Shown piece by piece: positions 12,724-25,300 of a stretch of DNA of 64,000 nt. The DNA comes from Atrichornis clamosus (taxonomy: Eukaryota; Chordata; Aves; Passeriformes; Menuridae): assembly GCA_013400975.1 (NCBI GenBank), contig WBMZ01000211.1, positions 248,001 through 312,000 of the forward strand, written 5' to 3'. The notes beneath the pieces are model-generated. The model ran no database searches, had not been told where the DNA came from, and saw nothing but the letters and a program-made list of their open reading frames with translations. The number at the start of each line of letters is the position of its first letter. The stretch's first letter is position 1. The position numbers and the translations under genes are program-made.

Positions 12724-13030
12724 CGGGTGATGCCTGATCCGACGCTTGCAAGGCTCCCACAGTGATTTCGGGATTTGTGCAAGACAGGCGCCCGCGGCTG
12801 CGGGAGGAGGGCATGCACATGAGGGAAAACATGTTGGTTTTGGTAACCCTGATTACACCACCAAGTCCTCTCTGTCCCCTTTGCAAAAGGCACAGTTTGT
12901 ACTCTGCTCCTGGAGGTTTTATATTAGGCGTAAGAAGAGTCTGTTTAGGTAGCAAGCCGTTTTCTCTGTTCCATCCTTCGCTTGTGTGATTATAAAAGGC
13001 TCCAACAGAGCTTAACCTCCTTTCCCTCGG
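12724..13030. promoter_or_regulatory. Promoter-like block: CpG cluster upstream of a TATA box
   Basis: Eight CpGs fall between 12724 and 12802, including GGCGCCCGCGGCTGCGGG, in otherwise CpG-poor DNA. About 190 bp downstream on the + strand is a good TATA-box match, TATAAAAGG at 12991-12999, preceded by TGTGAT and followed 20 to 30 bp later by a pyrimidine-rich stretch (CCTCCTTTCCCTC), a plausible initiation region. No open frame with an ATG of useful length follows. It could be a promoter for a non-coding transcript, the remnant of an LTR, or coincidence. Confidence 0.25.
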
Positions 13031-14069
13031 AGCAGACCAGCTGGTTTGTGATTTGGTGTAGCTGTTTCCCTACGGGTTTTCTCGTTGTTGATGGCCATAA
13101 GAGAGTCAGTCTCAAGGAATGCAAAGGAAGGCAGTGCCCCTCACCAGCAAGCACAGCAGATCTGAGCTTGTTTCTTGACATATGAGGCTGCAGTGACAAA
13201 TCGAGGAAGCATTATCTAAAATTTAGGGATTTATCTTTAAAAACTGAGGCCAGAGAGTACAGTCTCCTGAATAATTTACACATGAATGTTCTGAAACACA
13301 TTTAGGAGAATGAAGTAGGGTAGAGAGCAGTCCAGCATTTTTAAGAAAGCTTTTCCTTTTATACATAGAATAAAATGAAAAGTGAATGGTGTTACACGTT
13401 AACATTACAAAACAGAGCATGAACCCACTTTTCCAAAGGGTTATGGCACTTTCAGTGTCTAGCACAGAAATAGGACAACATGCCAGGTTCCAAATATATT
13501 CTGAAGCTTTGTAGGTTTGAACTGTTTTCCAGAAGGGATGTGATGCTTCCATAGGTGTGAAGCCTTGTCACCTGCTTCCAGCCCATAACACCAGCTTAAA
13601 ATATTTTTTATACATACATGCCTGCACAAAACTAACATAAGCCTTTAGAAGCCCAACAGTCATTTTCTAGAACATTGGGCAGTGCTGATGGGCCTAGAAA
13701 AATCATGGAGTGTTATGGGAGTATTTGATGTTCACGCCATCAGGTGGGGGCTCTTGCCAGCCTGGCTGGGGAACACAAGTTTCACTTGTATTTCTAGTAC
13801 ATCTATGTTGTGTTCACACACTAATATGTGTATCTATGTGCTCGTCATATTACACATTGTTTAATCTTGTTTTCCCTTTCCTTAATGCTATATTCTTCTT
13901 GTACACAGAATTGATACTTATGAAGGTAGTTTCTAGAGTTCCCCAGTACTCACATGAAGAGAGTAAACCAGTGGTGTCTGCTGACTTTAAGTGCAACTCC
14001 TGGCCATTTGAACCTAGAACTTACCATTTCTGGAAGTACTACCTAAATATCTGCAAAAAAAGTTACAAG
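13031..14069. other. Unique non-coding DNA with one chance-length open frame
   Basis: No gene is supported. A frame is open from an ATG at 13728 to 14249 (173 codons), with a hydrophobic N-terminal half and a polar C-terminal half. The start context is weak, no domain is recognisable, and an inverted repeat lies inside it. I treat it as chance. Confidence 0.6.
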
Positions 14070-14095
14070 TTTTGCCCCAGTTTAGTGGGGCAAAA
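14070..14095. repeat. Inverted repeat, 10-bp perfect arms, 6-nt loop
   Basis: TTTTGCCCCA at 14070-14079 and TGGGGCAAAA at 14086-14095 are exact reverse complements around GTTTAG. They could form a short stable hairpin with a 4-bp GC core. It is too short for a microRNA precursor. Confidence 0.85.
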
Positions 14096-17000
14096 TCCCT
14101 TGCAGCAGAGAGGGATAGTTGACCTCCCAAGGACTGCAGAAGGTCTCTGGGAACCAGGATTTTCTCCTGCTGCCAGTGACAACAGGTCTGGCTCTGTCCC
14201 AGCCCACAAGCCTAGTGAAGTACCTATTGCAACTGATCCATGCACTTGAGTACAAAGGAGATTAAATTATCTTTCTAGTTTACTGAATATGACTCAGTCA
14301 TTCAGCTTCTTTTCTTTTTTCCCCAAGGTTTTTGAAGAGAAAGAGTACAAAAGCTCTGCCTATCATGCTTGCTTTATCTTATCCCATAGCCTCCTTCACA
14401 CAAGAGAAGCTGCAAAATATCCTTTTCGGCTTGTTTACCTGAAGTTTCACAAAATCCATACCATTTTGAAAGCCTAAAAGCATATAATGAGAATGTCTTT
14501 GTAAAGCATAGCTAAAGAACTCAAACACATTTTCATAGTGGCCTGTAAGTACCTTCCTTTAATAGGTAATTTTAGGATGACAAATATGTTACAAAATTTT
14601 GTCTTGACAGCCCCCCTCAGGTTTCTCACCTCTCCATTGCTGCAGAGTGAGAGCACTATCCAACAGAATCCTTCTAACCTTGAGAAACCTGGTGGGGCAT
14701 TCTTAGGAAAGGAATTATTCTCCTCTGGGGAGAAGATTGTAGGTAAATTCAGATATTTGTACACCATTCAAATAGAGAATTTGTTCAATGTGGTTACAAA
14801 GCTGAGTAGGATAAAAGCTATAGACTTTGGCCCTATCAGTGCAGGACAGTGGCTGTTTCAGAGAAATATATTACATGCACTAAAATAAACTCCACACTGC
14901 TCTTACTGCTGTTGATAAAGCTGCAGCTCAACTCCCTTCTTTACTGAGTGTATTATATTACTCTGTAACTGATTTTGTTTAATTTCAATGTGTCCATTGT
15001 AGGATAAGGCACGATTCAACAGGGTTAGGGAAAGGAAAATCAGGATCTGCTACTTATTGTGTACTCTTCATCAGCATCTCAAAGAGAAGCAAATCAAAAT
15101 GAGTGGCAAAAAAAATATTTGAAAGCATGTTTTCATTTTTGCCATTTCTTCAGCTCGATGGGGATCTGCCAGTGCTTTACACTGTAACTAGTTGCACATG
15201 GCCTGTATTAACAAACTGCTATTAATTTTAACTTTCTCAGCAATAGCATCACATGTTTAAATTGCTTTGAAGGCTCTCCAACCAATTTGAATGCTATCTG
15301 ATCTGAATCAGCTTTTCTCATCCTTTTTCAAAGAGTTGATATAGTACCAATGTAGAGATTTGCAAATATTGTGGCAGCAGTTTGGACTTTAACAAAGAAT
15401 CAAAAAATACACTTAACCAGCACACGTTTCTAATTTGTGGTCTTCATCATATCAGCATTAAAAAAAATTAGTGCCAAAGATAAAATTAAAAAAAAAATAA
15501 AAATCAAAGATCTCCTTTATGGCCATTCATCATTCTTGAGAAGTTACCTCTTCACTTACCACTTACAAGGTTTGGGACCTACTTTCCAAACGTCAAGGCT
15601 CTTTCTCCATAACTTTCCTCTCAGCAGTGCAGCTTTTCCCCTGCTGGAGATTTCCAGCTAAAGCAAAATTTCAGAACTACAAAAATAAGAACAGCTGGTT
15701 TGGACTTCATTTTCTCTTTTGCTCTCTACAGACAACAGGAGAAGTTTGACTTACAGATAATTTTCTCTATGCTTATGTATCTGGTAGGAAATCTTTGTAA
15801 CTATAATTATCACAAGACAACAGAACAATGTAGGGTTATGAAAGAAATAAAACAAGATCCTGTGCCAGCAGACTAAATTCAATTCCCCAGTACAGGCAGG
15901 TAGCTAAAAACCTGAGAAATTGCTGCTGTATGATACATCTTTCTTGAAATTGGAAGAGAATGGATCAAAACCAGCACTAAGAGGGCTGTTGTGATGCACG
16001 AGTTGGAAGGAAAAATAACTACATTAGAAATATTCCAGATCCCTTTCAGCAGTGGGAATTAATGGAACATTGTCAATTAGCCTTAAACATTTAGCATAAT
16101 GTATTTGGAATTTGCATGATGGATGGTTTATGTAACTCCATAGCAAAGCTCAGCACAAGAAATTGGTTTCTTCAACTTCTGAAACTATGTTCCTCATGAA
16201 CGTAAAATAAACAATTAAATCCACATAACAATATTTCCTAGGAACAAAGTTGGGTATTTCCCCCTGCATTTAGGCTTTCAAACGTTATCCAGAAGTAAAG
16301 CCCTTGCTAAAAAGCCCAAAGGAACAATCTGAGCAGCAGTTTCATAGCAGACACCTCACAACCTTAACTTACACATGGTTGTAAGATTCTGAGAAATGGG
16401 TGCTAGGTTTCAGATCTCTGAGCACGTGCCCAGTTCTCACAACTGAATGAACTTCAGCCAGGCAGAGAGAGGTTTTCTGGTCATTACATCCCGTTCTCTT
16501 CAGGTAGAACCATCAGATCAGAAGCAAATGTGTGATAAGGCAGCACAAGATACACCGAGAGTGCAGGTGCTGGGCAAAGGGCCAGCATCCAACTCAAGGG
16601 TTGGTTTTTGGTAGAAAAGGACAAAATTCACCTTGCTAAAAACTCTGTTCTTCCTATACAACTGCAATAAGAGCACAAATGGTAGTGCTTCTCCATGACT
16701 AAAAATTGGTTTGTGCAATGAAAAGAAATGACTTGTGAGTTTATGGAAAGCATCTTGGGAGCCAAATACAAACACCTCAAATAAGAGAGGTTTTTGGTTT
16801 CTTTTTTAATTTACGATACCGGGAACTTTAAAGAAATCCCTAGTTATTGTACCATCTTTAGACTAATTTAACATCAGTGTATTCCCTTGCTGCAAGTTCA
16901 GCCATCTGTCAAACTCCTTATAGAGCAGAAGTCAAATAAAAACACATTTTAAAAGTATAAACTATTCAACAACAGGCAAGACCTCCCTCAGGTTGCTCAT

Positions 17001-19812
17001 TAAGGAGCCACATCCTGGTACAGTTATAGAGTTGTAACTGTATGCCTTGCCTTCACTTTTTCGGAATTTACTTTAGCAAAAGATGGAATTAAACCAAATT
17101 TACTTTCTTTCACTTACACCTGCTTTCAGGTGAAAAAAAAAATCTTCTTCTCTGACCTGAACTTTATGAAAGCCTCTGACAAAACGTTTGTCAAATAAAA
17201 CTTCTTATTGGATATATGGTATTTGTCACTAGTATAGCTCCTCCCTTTTTCATTAATTCAGTGTTAAGGGTAAAAAAAATTCTGTGCAGTTTCTTGAGCT
17301 TAGATCTCCCCTGCCAAAAGTGATCAGTGACCTGGAAAATATTAGAAAACCTAGAGAGAGCTACAGATGGTACTTCTGTGGCAGTCCAAAACGTTTTAAA
17401 TCACACTCCTCCCAGAGCCAAACCCAAACAAATATAAATAAAGCATCAGCTGCCTTTGCATATATCAGAATTGCACACCCAGTTTGTCACTTTTATTTGT
17501 ACAATTGAATCATAATCAGGTTACACAGAGCAAGAGACCCCCATCCCTTCAGGGTCCAACTGTTCCCCTGGAGGAGAAGTTGGAGCTAGGGAACAGGGAG
17601 ATTAGAGGACACTTGTCAGCACTACCTTCTCCCTGCTTTACCCACGACAAATATATTCCCACAGTGGGTGCAGGAACTTCCCAGAAACTTCTCTCCTGCC
17701 TGCCCAGAGCTGGAGCAGAGACCACAGCACAGAGAGGCCAGAGGAGGAGGGGATGGAAGACACCCAACTAACATGTTGGGATAAATCCAAGCTGAGGCTG
17801 GGACTGAGAGCATGTGGGATAGCTTGCCAAGGGAAGCGAGGAGAGTTTCAGGAGGAGTGAAGACAGAGGTGTCCAGGGACAGGTCACTTGAGGTAGCACG
17901 GGCACACCTCGACTAGGACTCTGCAGGGGTGTGGAAGGAGGAGCTGGAGGAAAGAAGACAAACACTGAGATTGAATTTGAAGCTGGCTAAGTTTGAAACA
18001 GGTTAAATAATCCTCAATTCTTTTTAATTTTGCTATCTGTATACAATTAAGACATGAATCATCTCACTTCCAAGCAGGGAACTTCAGAAATTTGAGTTAC
18101 TCTGGGCAAGATTCCCTCTTCCTAAGATATTTAGACTTATATAAATTTGGTACCAAGGTTATGGTTGCTGAAAAATTTATTTTTTTGAAACTTCACTCCA
18201 TAACAAACATTCATAATGTACTCCTTCCAAACGGGCCCAAAGATGACGAAAGTACTGTTTTCTTAGCCATGGTTTTGAACTCCATATTTAATAGTGGCAT
18301 TTATTAAATATTAATTTGAAAATGCATCATTTATACTCGTGGTTAGCATAGGTGAATAGTTCTGTCACTCATGACCTCTGCTTGAGCACTTATCACTGTT
18401 CATACTCACTCAGACCAGTGAAGATAGAATTTTATAACGCCTCATTGTGCCCAAGTTTGCCAACTGATTCGGCAGCCACCCATGTTAGTAATCCATAAAG
18501 TGCCCCTCCGACCACACCTGGGAGGCACCAGGAGCCCAGGGCAGCCTCCCTCCCACTTACAGCTTTGGAGGCTGAATAGAGCAAAAGGAAAACCTGCAGA
18601 AATTCACTGCTGAGAGGCAATAAGAGCAGTTTCTGTTACTGCAGTAACCAGAACTGGTTTTATGAATGCCCCAGGCCCACTTCTGGCTAGGCTGATCCAC
18701 CTTTGGCAGTGATTTGTATTAATCTATTTGATGCTGCCTTGAGAGGACTGACAATGGCCACTCAGACAGTAACTAACAAAGGATTTGAAAGAATAGTTTT
18801 ACTCAAGCCAATTTTTTCTTCTTAATTTGCAGTTATTGAGGTGAAGAAGACAATATGGGACATGGATTTTAGAAAGGAATTACCAGGAGGTGAATATGTA
18901 AGAATGGACCGGTGCAAAGGCACTTATTGAGCTGCAGACGTGCACCAGTAAACCCACACTATTAACCTGAACAAAGCAAGAGGGATATCTACGGGCTCCC
19001 TGGTTGGTGCTCCTGGCTCAAGCCTGCCTGCCCAACACGGTCAGTCCAGTACAGAAAATTCCCTGGCCTACACAGACCTCTAAATAACAGAGAGCTTTTG
19101 CCTTAGCTCCTCCTGCTTTCCTGTACAGTTTGTGGCGTGGAGAATAATATTATTTCCTTACATTAGCAGCTGATGCACAACATTCATATTGGATTAAGCA
19201 CTCAAGTCAATGTGAGTTAAGAATTTCCACCACATGTTTCATAGGGTTAGATACCCTGAACAAGTTAAATAGGTATTAAAATCTCATTTTTAGTCTTGGA
19301 TATATATAAGCATATAACTAAAAATATTCCAAGTCATTTTCTTGTAACTTATGCAGTTCAAATACCAGAGGACAACTGTTGAACGAACAGATTAAAATTG
19401 CATATTTTCCTGATTTAGTCCCTTCCCTACAACAACCAAGGAAAACACCAGGAAAAAACCCAGCAGCAGAGTTTCATTTACAATTCCCAGCCTTCAAAAT
19501 GTGGTACTACAGACACATAACAAACCTTAAAAAAGGGCCTGCTTAATAACAAATTATTTAAGTTTTAACATTTCAAATGTTGTCATCTCCCAACTGTAAG
19601 GCAATTACGAAAGGCAACTGAGAATATCTTTGAAAATGTGTTTTCAAACCTGTAAGCAGTTACATTGACATGACTGATGCAGTGCCATTGAAATCAGTTA
19701 AGCCTGATGAGCACAAAGATGGAGAAAAATCACAACATCAATGTCCAAAAGTTAGCAAGAAGGTATGTCTTGTCTAAAAAATTTCAAGCATTACCTTAAA
19801 CTTTTTTATTTC
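14096..19812. other. Unique non-coding DNA
   Basis: AT-rich sequence with short A and T runs and no supported gene. Paired overlapping frames near 14474-14888 and 17484-17965 have no known domains. A modestly more GC-rich, purine-biased block spans about 17540-17960 but contains no repeat signature that I recognise. Confidence 0.65.
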
Positions 19813-19832
19813 ACTTTTAAATACTTTTAAAT
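19813..19832. repeat. 10-bp perfect tandem duplication
   Basis: ACTTTTAAAT occurs twice in succession, followed by ACTC. It shares the ACTTTTAA core with the tandem duplication at 7056-7075, which is probably coincidence in AT-rich DNA. Confidence 0.8.
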
Positions 19833-20473
19833 ACTCTGTGGCCAGCGGCTATGAATGCCTCGTTCCCAAGAAGCCAAAGAGTTCAATTTCATAACCTTTT
19901 TGTTTCAAAATTATCAATAAAAATTAATTATCTGTTCTTAACTTAAACCATCATAGAAAAACTCCTGTAATATTCACATCAAATGAATGGTCTTGGGTTC
20001 GAAGGATTTTCTAGTCATTTAAGAGTTACTTTCTGCAAATTCAAATTGGAAAACCAACAACACCACCAATTGATTTCCATCAATATTGGATCAAGAAAAT
20101 AATTTGAGTGTATCCATAATAAACCCTAAACTAGCTGAAAAATGCAAATGAATACACAAGATAGCAAGAAATATTTTCTTTTAAAAAGTATCTGAATTTA
20201 TTCACTTAATTCCTATCCAACTCTGAAACATCACAAATGTGAACTTCTGGCCCATGGATTTTGACCTGAGTGTTTTAAATCTCTTCCAGGCCAGCTTTCA
20301 CATCCCATCCAACTTCCAGGGAGATAACATCCAACAGAAAAATAGTTTATCTTCCTTAAACTAAACTCGAGGCTAAACCAGCCCCAGTCACAAGACAATT
20401 GTCTGTACAGTGCTTTTTATTCCCTGTCCCAAGAGGTTTCCCTGCCTAAAGACAAGGAAATATCCTCTTCAAC
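19833..20473. other. Unique non-coding DNA
   Basis: AT-rich sequence with no gene, repeat or regulatory signal that I can support. Confidence 0.65.
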
Positions 20474-20660
20474 CGCTGACCCAATTACACGCACTGTTCA
20501 TCTCTTCCCTCTTACACGAGATTGCTGCCAGTCCAGTGGTGAAAAGCGGCTCTGCCATCCAGGCACCACGTCCGTGGCACTGGTGTTATCGGTGTCTGCA
20601 TCATCACAAGCCTGACACCCCCTCATCCCAAGGCTGGTGCTCGCAGCGACTGTCACACCG
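20474..20660. other. CpG-bearing patch
   Basis: About ten CpGs fall in 187 bp, including a small palindrome CCACGTCCGTGG, flanked by CpG-poor sequence. The + frame through it (20410-20664) has no recognisable domain. It may be a small regulatory element or a locally less methylated stretch. No promoter motif is visible. Confidence 0.35.
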
Positions 20661-22049
20661 ATAAGCAAAATTCAAATTACATCACAGAACAGCCCAAGGG
20701 ATGCCATGGGGCCATGAGAAGAGACAAGCAGCCACCTGGCCTGTTTTTAACTGAGAGCAGAAGGTGATAGCAAGAGTTCAACATCCTCTTCCACTTCTCT
20801 TCTGTACATTACCAGGACAGAAATAGGAAAACTAGATATTTTGCTGCACAGTATGTAACAAGAAGAGGGTCCACCAGCTCTGACATACTGTGTGGTCCCT
20901 GCCTTCCACAAATCTTGTAATCTAAGACACCAGATATGTAACAGGTAAATGTAGTAAGTGACAAAGGTTAAGGGAATAAGTATCAGATTTTAGTTTAGAT
21001 TATCTGCATGTAAAATTCCTAAGCAGAATGATCCTAGTGTTGAGTACAACATTTATTTGGAAATACGAGCAGTATTTACTCATGAGGAAAAGTTGCTTGC
21101 TCAGTCTCTGTAACTTTTTCTACAGCAGTCTAAAATGACTAACACACAGGTAAATTCTAGGAAATGTGATATGTAATCTGTCCTGAAAAAAAGGAAGTAT
21201 GTGAACTTCTCTGCAGTCTAATAAAGTAGTGTGAAATACGGTCAGAAAAGGAGAATCTCAAGTTTTACACCAGAATTTTCTACTAATTTATCAGTAAGTG
21301 AGACTATTGTCACTTTTTCTAGCTCCATTAGGCCCTACACCACACTGCCACAACCCAATTTCCAGCAGAGATGATGGCAGAGAAAGCACAGCTTTTCCAT
21401 ATGTGTCTTGTCAATGTGTGATCCAGACCTCAGCAGTCAGCAGGTCCTCCTTCCCACTGCTAACCAGCAGGAACTGTACCTGGGAATGTAAATGCTCTGC
21501 TTTTTCTATCAACAAGCACAGGACAAAACTCTGTCCAGACCAGAGTCCATCCAGCAGAGAGTCTATACAAAACACAGTCTATACCTGGGGTTTTTTCAGG
21601 TTTATAGAAAATTGACTGAGAACTGAACGTTTCTTTGGGGGCTGACAGGCAGCCCAAAAGCAATCCCCCTTTTCCAAACTGCTGCCCTTCCAGTGTTGCT
21701 CCTGCCCTCCCATTACATCCCCCGGCACCCCGCAGCACTTGCTGCCACTTTGGCAGTACCACAGCAGCTCTGGAAGAAACGCCTGGGAGAAGAGAGCCCA
21801 GCAAACTGCCTCGTGCTGAACATCACTGACACTCCAAATACTGACCCTGCTCCAGGTTTCTGAGATCCTGCAGCAGCTGAATCACTTAGTAAAGCTTTGC
21901 AGTGCTCTCAGGAAAAGGAGAGGAGAACATGGCAGTAAGAGGGAACTCAAGGAAATTTTCAGGAAAAGTAAGGAACATTATTGAGAAGCATTCTCCCCGC
22001 ATCCTGTGATGTGTAATTCAGGCAAACTTTGAGACAGAGAACATCTTTG
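20661..22049. other. Unique non-coding DNA
   Basis: No supported gene. The minus frame at 21460-21804 overlaps + frames and has no domain. Nothing else is recognisable. Confidence 0.65.
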
Positions 22050-22330
22050 CATTTAGCCTTAAGAGAGTTCCTCACCCATTAATTTCTTTGATCTGCTCTT
22101 GAAAGCTGTGTAAGCTTTCAGAATTTATGTCACCTTATTGGAAAGTTTTCCACAGCCTGATTGCATTGGGTGAAGAACACAGAAATGAAAATGAAGATTA
22201 AGGTTCTGCTGTGGGCTTATTTTCTCTGAGTGTTCCCTCTACACCTTGATCATCTATCAGCCTTACTCTCTAGCTTCCGGATTCTGACATATTTGAAAAA
22301 ATGATTTATTATTCGCCTTTTTTTCCCCTT
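22050..22330 (-). repeat. Possible ancient LINE relic (low confidence)
   Basis: The stretch contains phrases such as TGTGTAAGCTTTCAGAATTT, CCACAGCCTGATTGCATTGG and GTGAAGAACACAGAAATG. These recall old, highly diverged CR1-like 3' ends in antisense as seen in birds and reptiles. The resemblance is from memory and too diverged to prove by eye. Confidence 0.25.
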
Positions 22331-25300
22331 CCCTGTCTTGTGTTTTTACATTTAACCTGCTAGAGCCTACCAGCCATTGCATCTTTCCCATTTGAACACA
22401 GATTCACCTCTTGGTAGGGTATTTTCTTGCTTCCTACAGTTCCCTTATTCTGCTCTGTAGCAATGACATCTTATTTCTGGTTTTGTTTTTCAAAACATTT
22501 TGATAAGTAGGTTAATTATGTTTTTCTGGTTCAGCATCCTTGGATAGTCCCCATTCTGCCTATAAGATATTTACTTTGGTTTAAAAATAATTCCATATCC
22601 TTTTAAGTGTTAAGTGTCAGCATTTTAATTTTTTTGGTTTTGTTTTTGATTTGTTCAGATAAACCTCTCTCTCCTGTGCAGACTTCTGCTACTCCAGACA
22701 TTTTCCTAACCTTGAAGAAATTGTTCCCCTCATCTTTGTGGTCTCTCTCTCCCATACTCCCAGATGCACATGGAGATTCCATCTCCTTACCTCTGTTTAA
22801 TTGCAAGGGCAACCACAGGCTGAAGATTGCAGAAAAGAGCAAAGCACAGCATGAAAATCTCATTTCAACCCTCAAGTGGCCTGTGATTATACTGGATAAT
22901 CCCAGATTAACCACCATAGTGCAGAATTAGCGTAATTTGGGTGAGTTTGTTAGTAAAGTACATTATTACCTGGCTTGCCCTGTTCCAGTGGAGCTCTTCT
23001 CCTGCCAAGTGAGGTACTCAATGGGCTGATCTAGGATGTGCAGTGGATTGATCTTGCTCCCACTGGTCAATTTTAGCATTGTTTTTGCTCTTGCTGACTT
23101 CAGTCCAGAGCCCACAATTGCTGTCATTGCTTTTTTTGAGGAGCAAACCAGACCCTGTCCAGGGAAATGTCATAATGTAAGAGTTGACAACTGCAGAAGT
23201 ATTTATATTTCCCTTTGCAATGTGAGGAAATGTCCAAGCCATGACACCAAAAAGTGTGACCTGTTTGTGCCAATTTTTGTCTGCATTTGGATGCAAATCT
23301 TAATCCTTTTCCAATCATCAAGCCACAACAGTCTCTGAAGATTTATATCAAAGGACTGCTAATGAGTTGTAGTCCCCCAAGTATGACACTGTCAACATCT
23401 CAACCTACCAGTTGTATAGGGAAAAAAAGGGGATAAAACAAGTGTGCAAAAGTAAAGAGAAGTTTGATGCTCATTAGAAACAAACCACACTCTGAATCAC
23501 AGTCCATGCAACAACTTAATCAGCAGGGAACACAATGGCAAATGAGGGTAAAATCAAGCCCTAGTGTTAATAAACATTCAGCACACTTTCTTCTGTTTGA
23601 AAACAGTGGCTTTACCACCACTTTCATAGAATCAAAATATTAGTAAAAATACTGCCATGTATTTCTTTAAAGCTGTAAGAAATATGCAGAGCCACCGGGA
23701 GGATCGAAAGGATACAGGCACTTTTCCACCACTACACCTTTGAATTTCAAGCAGTGTTATCAACATTGTATGCTGATTCAACCTCTCCTAAACAAGAAGC
23801 TGTCCCAAGCTCATCCTGTTATTTTCACTCTTGTTTCAAATGTGCTTTTCTTAAACAATCGTTACAACATCAAATGAAGAAAGAGATGGATGAAAAGTTC
23901 AGCCTCTCATTGATTTTGATTTAATGCACTAGAACGTCTCTCAAGATGCTCTCAATGTGTGAGAGCAGTAATTGGATTAGAATTGGAGTAAATTCTCCCA
24001 AACAAAAGCAACATTTGGTAGATACTAAAATGGCATTTGTGAGGTAGTGTTATCAGAAAAAAACACACACAAAAGGGGGAAACTACATTACAGTCTGTGC
24101 ACAAAAAGTAAATCAATATATTGTCCTCCCCATCTGCTTTATTACAGCAACAAGTAGCTGAATAGGCAGAACTGTGTTTTGTTACTTTTATCTTATTTTA
24201 ATGTATATTTTGTTTATTTTGCTGTGTTTTAAAAATCTGAGTTTGCGGACACAAGTAACAGCAATGCCAACAACACTTCCTGCCTAAATTTGAGTCCTGT
24301 CAAACATGAGAAAATTATTTTAGTTGGTGCTCCAGCCTTCTAAAGCTTTATTAAATTATGCTGAATCTGTGCACAGTAGTGCCTTTCCCTCCATCCTCTC
24401 ATGAGTTTCACAACACAGATGGTTTTTCTTACTATCCACTGATTTACCTTATTTTTTTGAGCACAAATGCTACCAACCACCCTTACTCCCACTGCAGATA
24501 CCTCAGTGTCCTAGAAGAAGACTGGGAATCTGTGGGGTTTTCTTGGGCCAAAGCTGGAAGCTGGACACCTGGGCAGTCATAAAAAACTGCCTACATGCAG
24601 TCAGATTAATTTCTCACAATTCTGATTTTGTTTTATAGGTACTGCCTGGAATAAAGCCAATAATGCAGAAATAATTTTAAATATTTTAAACTCAAAAGAA
24701 CTTCTACAGTGCTCAAAGAAGTTTCACTTCCTAAAATTTTCTTAGAGAGTTCTCAAATAGTTTTAAAACAATATAAAGGAAGCAGAAGTAAATCTTGTGC
24801 TAGATCCAAAGAGCTCCTCCAGGGCTTGTGCTCTATGGTTTTCTAGGATTCTGCAATAAATACAAATTCAAATACTGGAAAAGAAAAGATATGGGGATCC
24901 TTCATGTATAGTAAAATGTACTACACAAATAATGACCTTGGTATTACATCCTAGGTTAGAACAAAATAGTAATCTCTGATCTATTAACCTGGCTACCTTG
25001 ATGCCATTTCTACTTTCTTTTTTTAAATTTCTTCCTTAAGAAAAGTCCTGTTCCCCCAATGAGTGAAATACTTTCGACTCTGTTTTAATTCAGAACATTT
25101 TTTTTACATATTTTTAAATCCACATCTCAAGTAAACAGGCTTGTTTTCATGATGAATGCTAACAACAGTCCCCAGTAGCACAGTTTTTTATAGACAAAAT
25201 ACAGCTATATGTTGCCATTGAATATTAGTTGTTCATTTTGAATAATGAATGTAGCTTACCAAATGTTAAAGAACTTTAAAATGCTTTAATAGTCTTAATA

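Noticed and set aside
12506..12955. Minus-strand open frame of 149 codons
   Set aside because: Overlaps + strand frames across a locally GC-rich stretch. No recognisable domain or splice context.
13710..14249. + strand open frame of up to 179 codons
   Set aside because: Nominal start is GTG; the first ATG is at 13728 in poor context. The product has no recognisable domain, and no splice signals or codon pattern support it.
24061..24075. Short CA runs here and near 32289, 44409 and 49920
   Set aside because: Only four or five dinucleotide units each; below what I would call a microsatellite.
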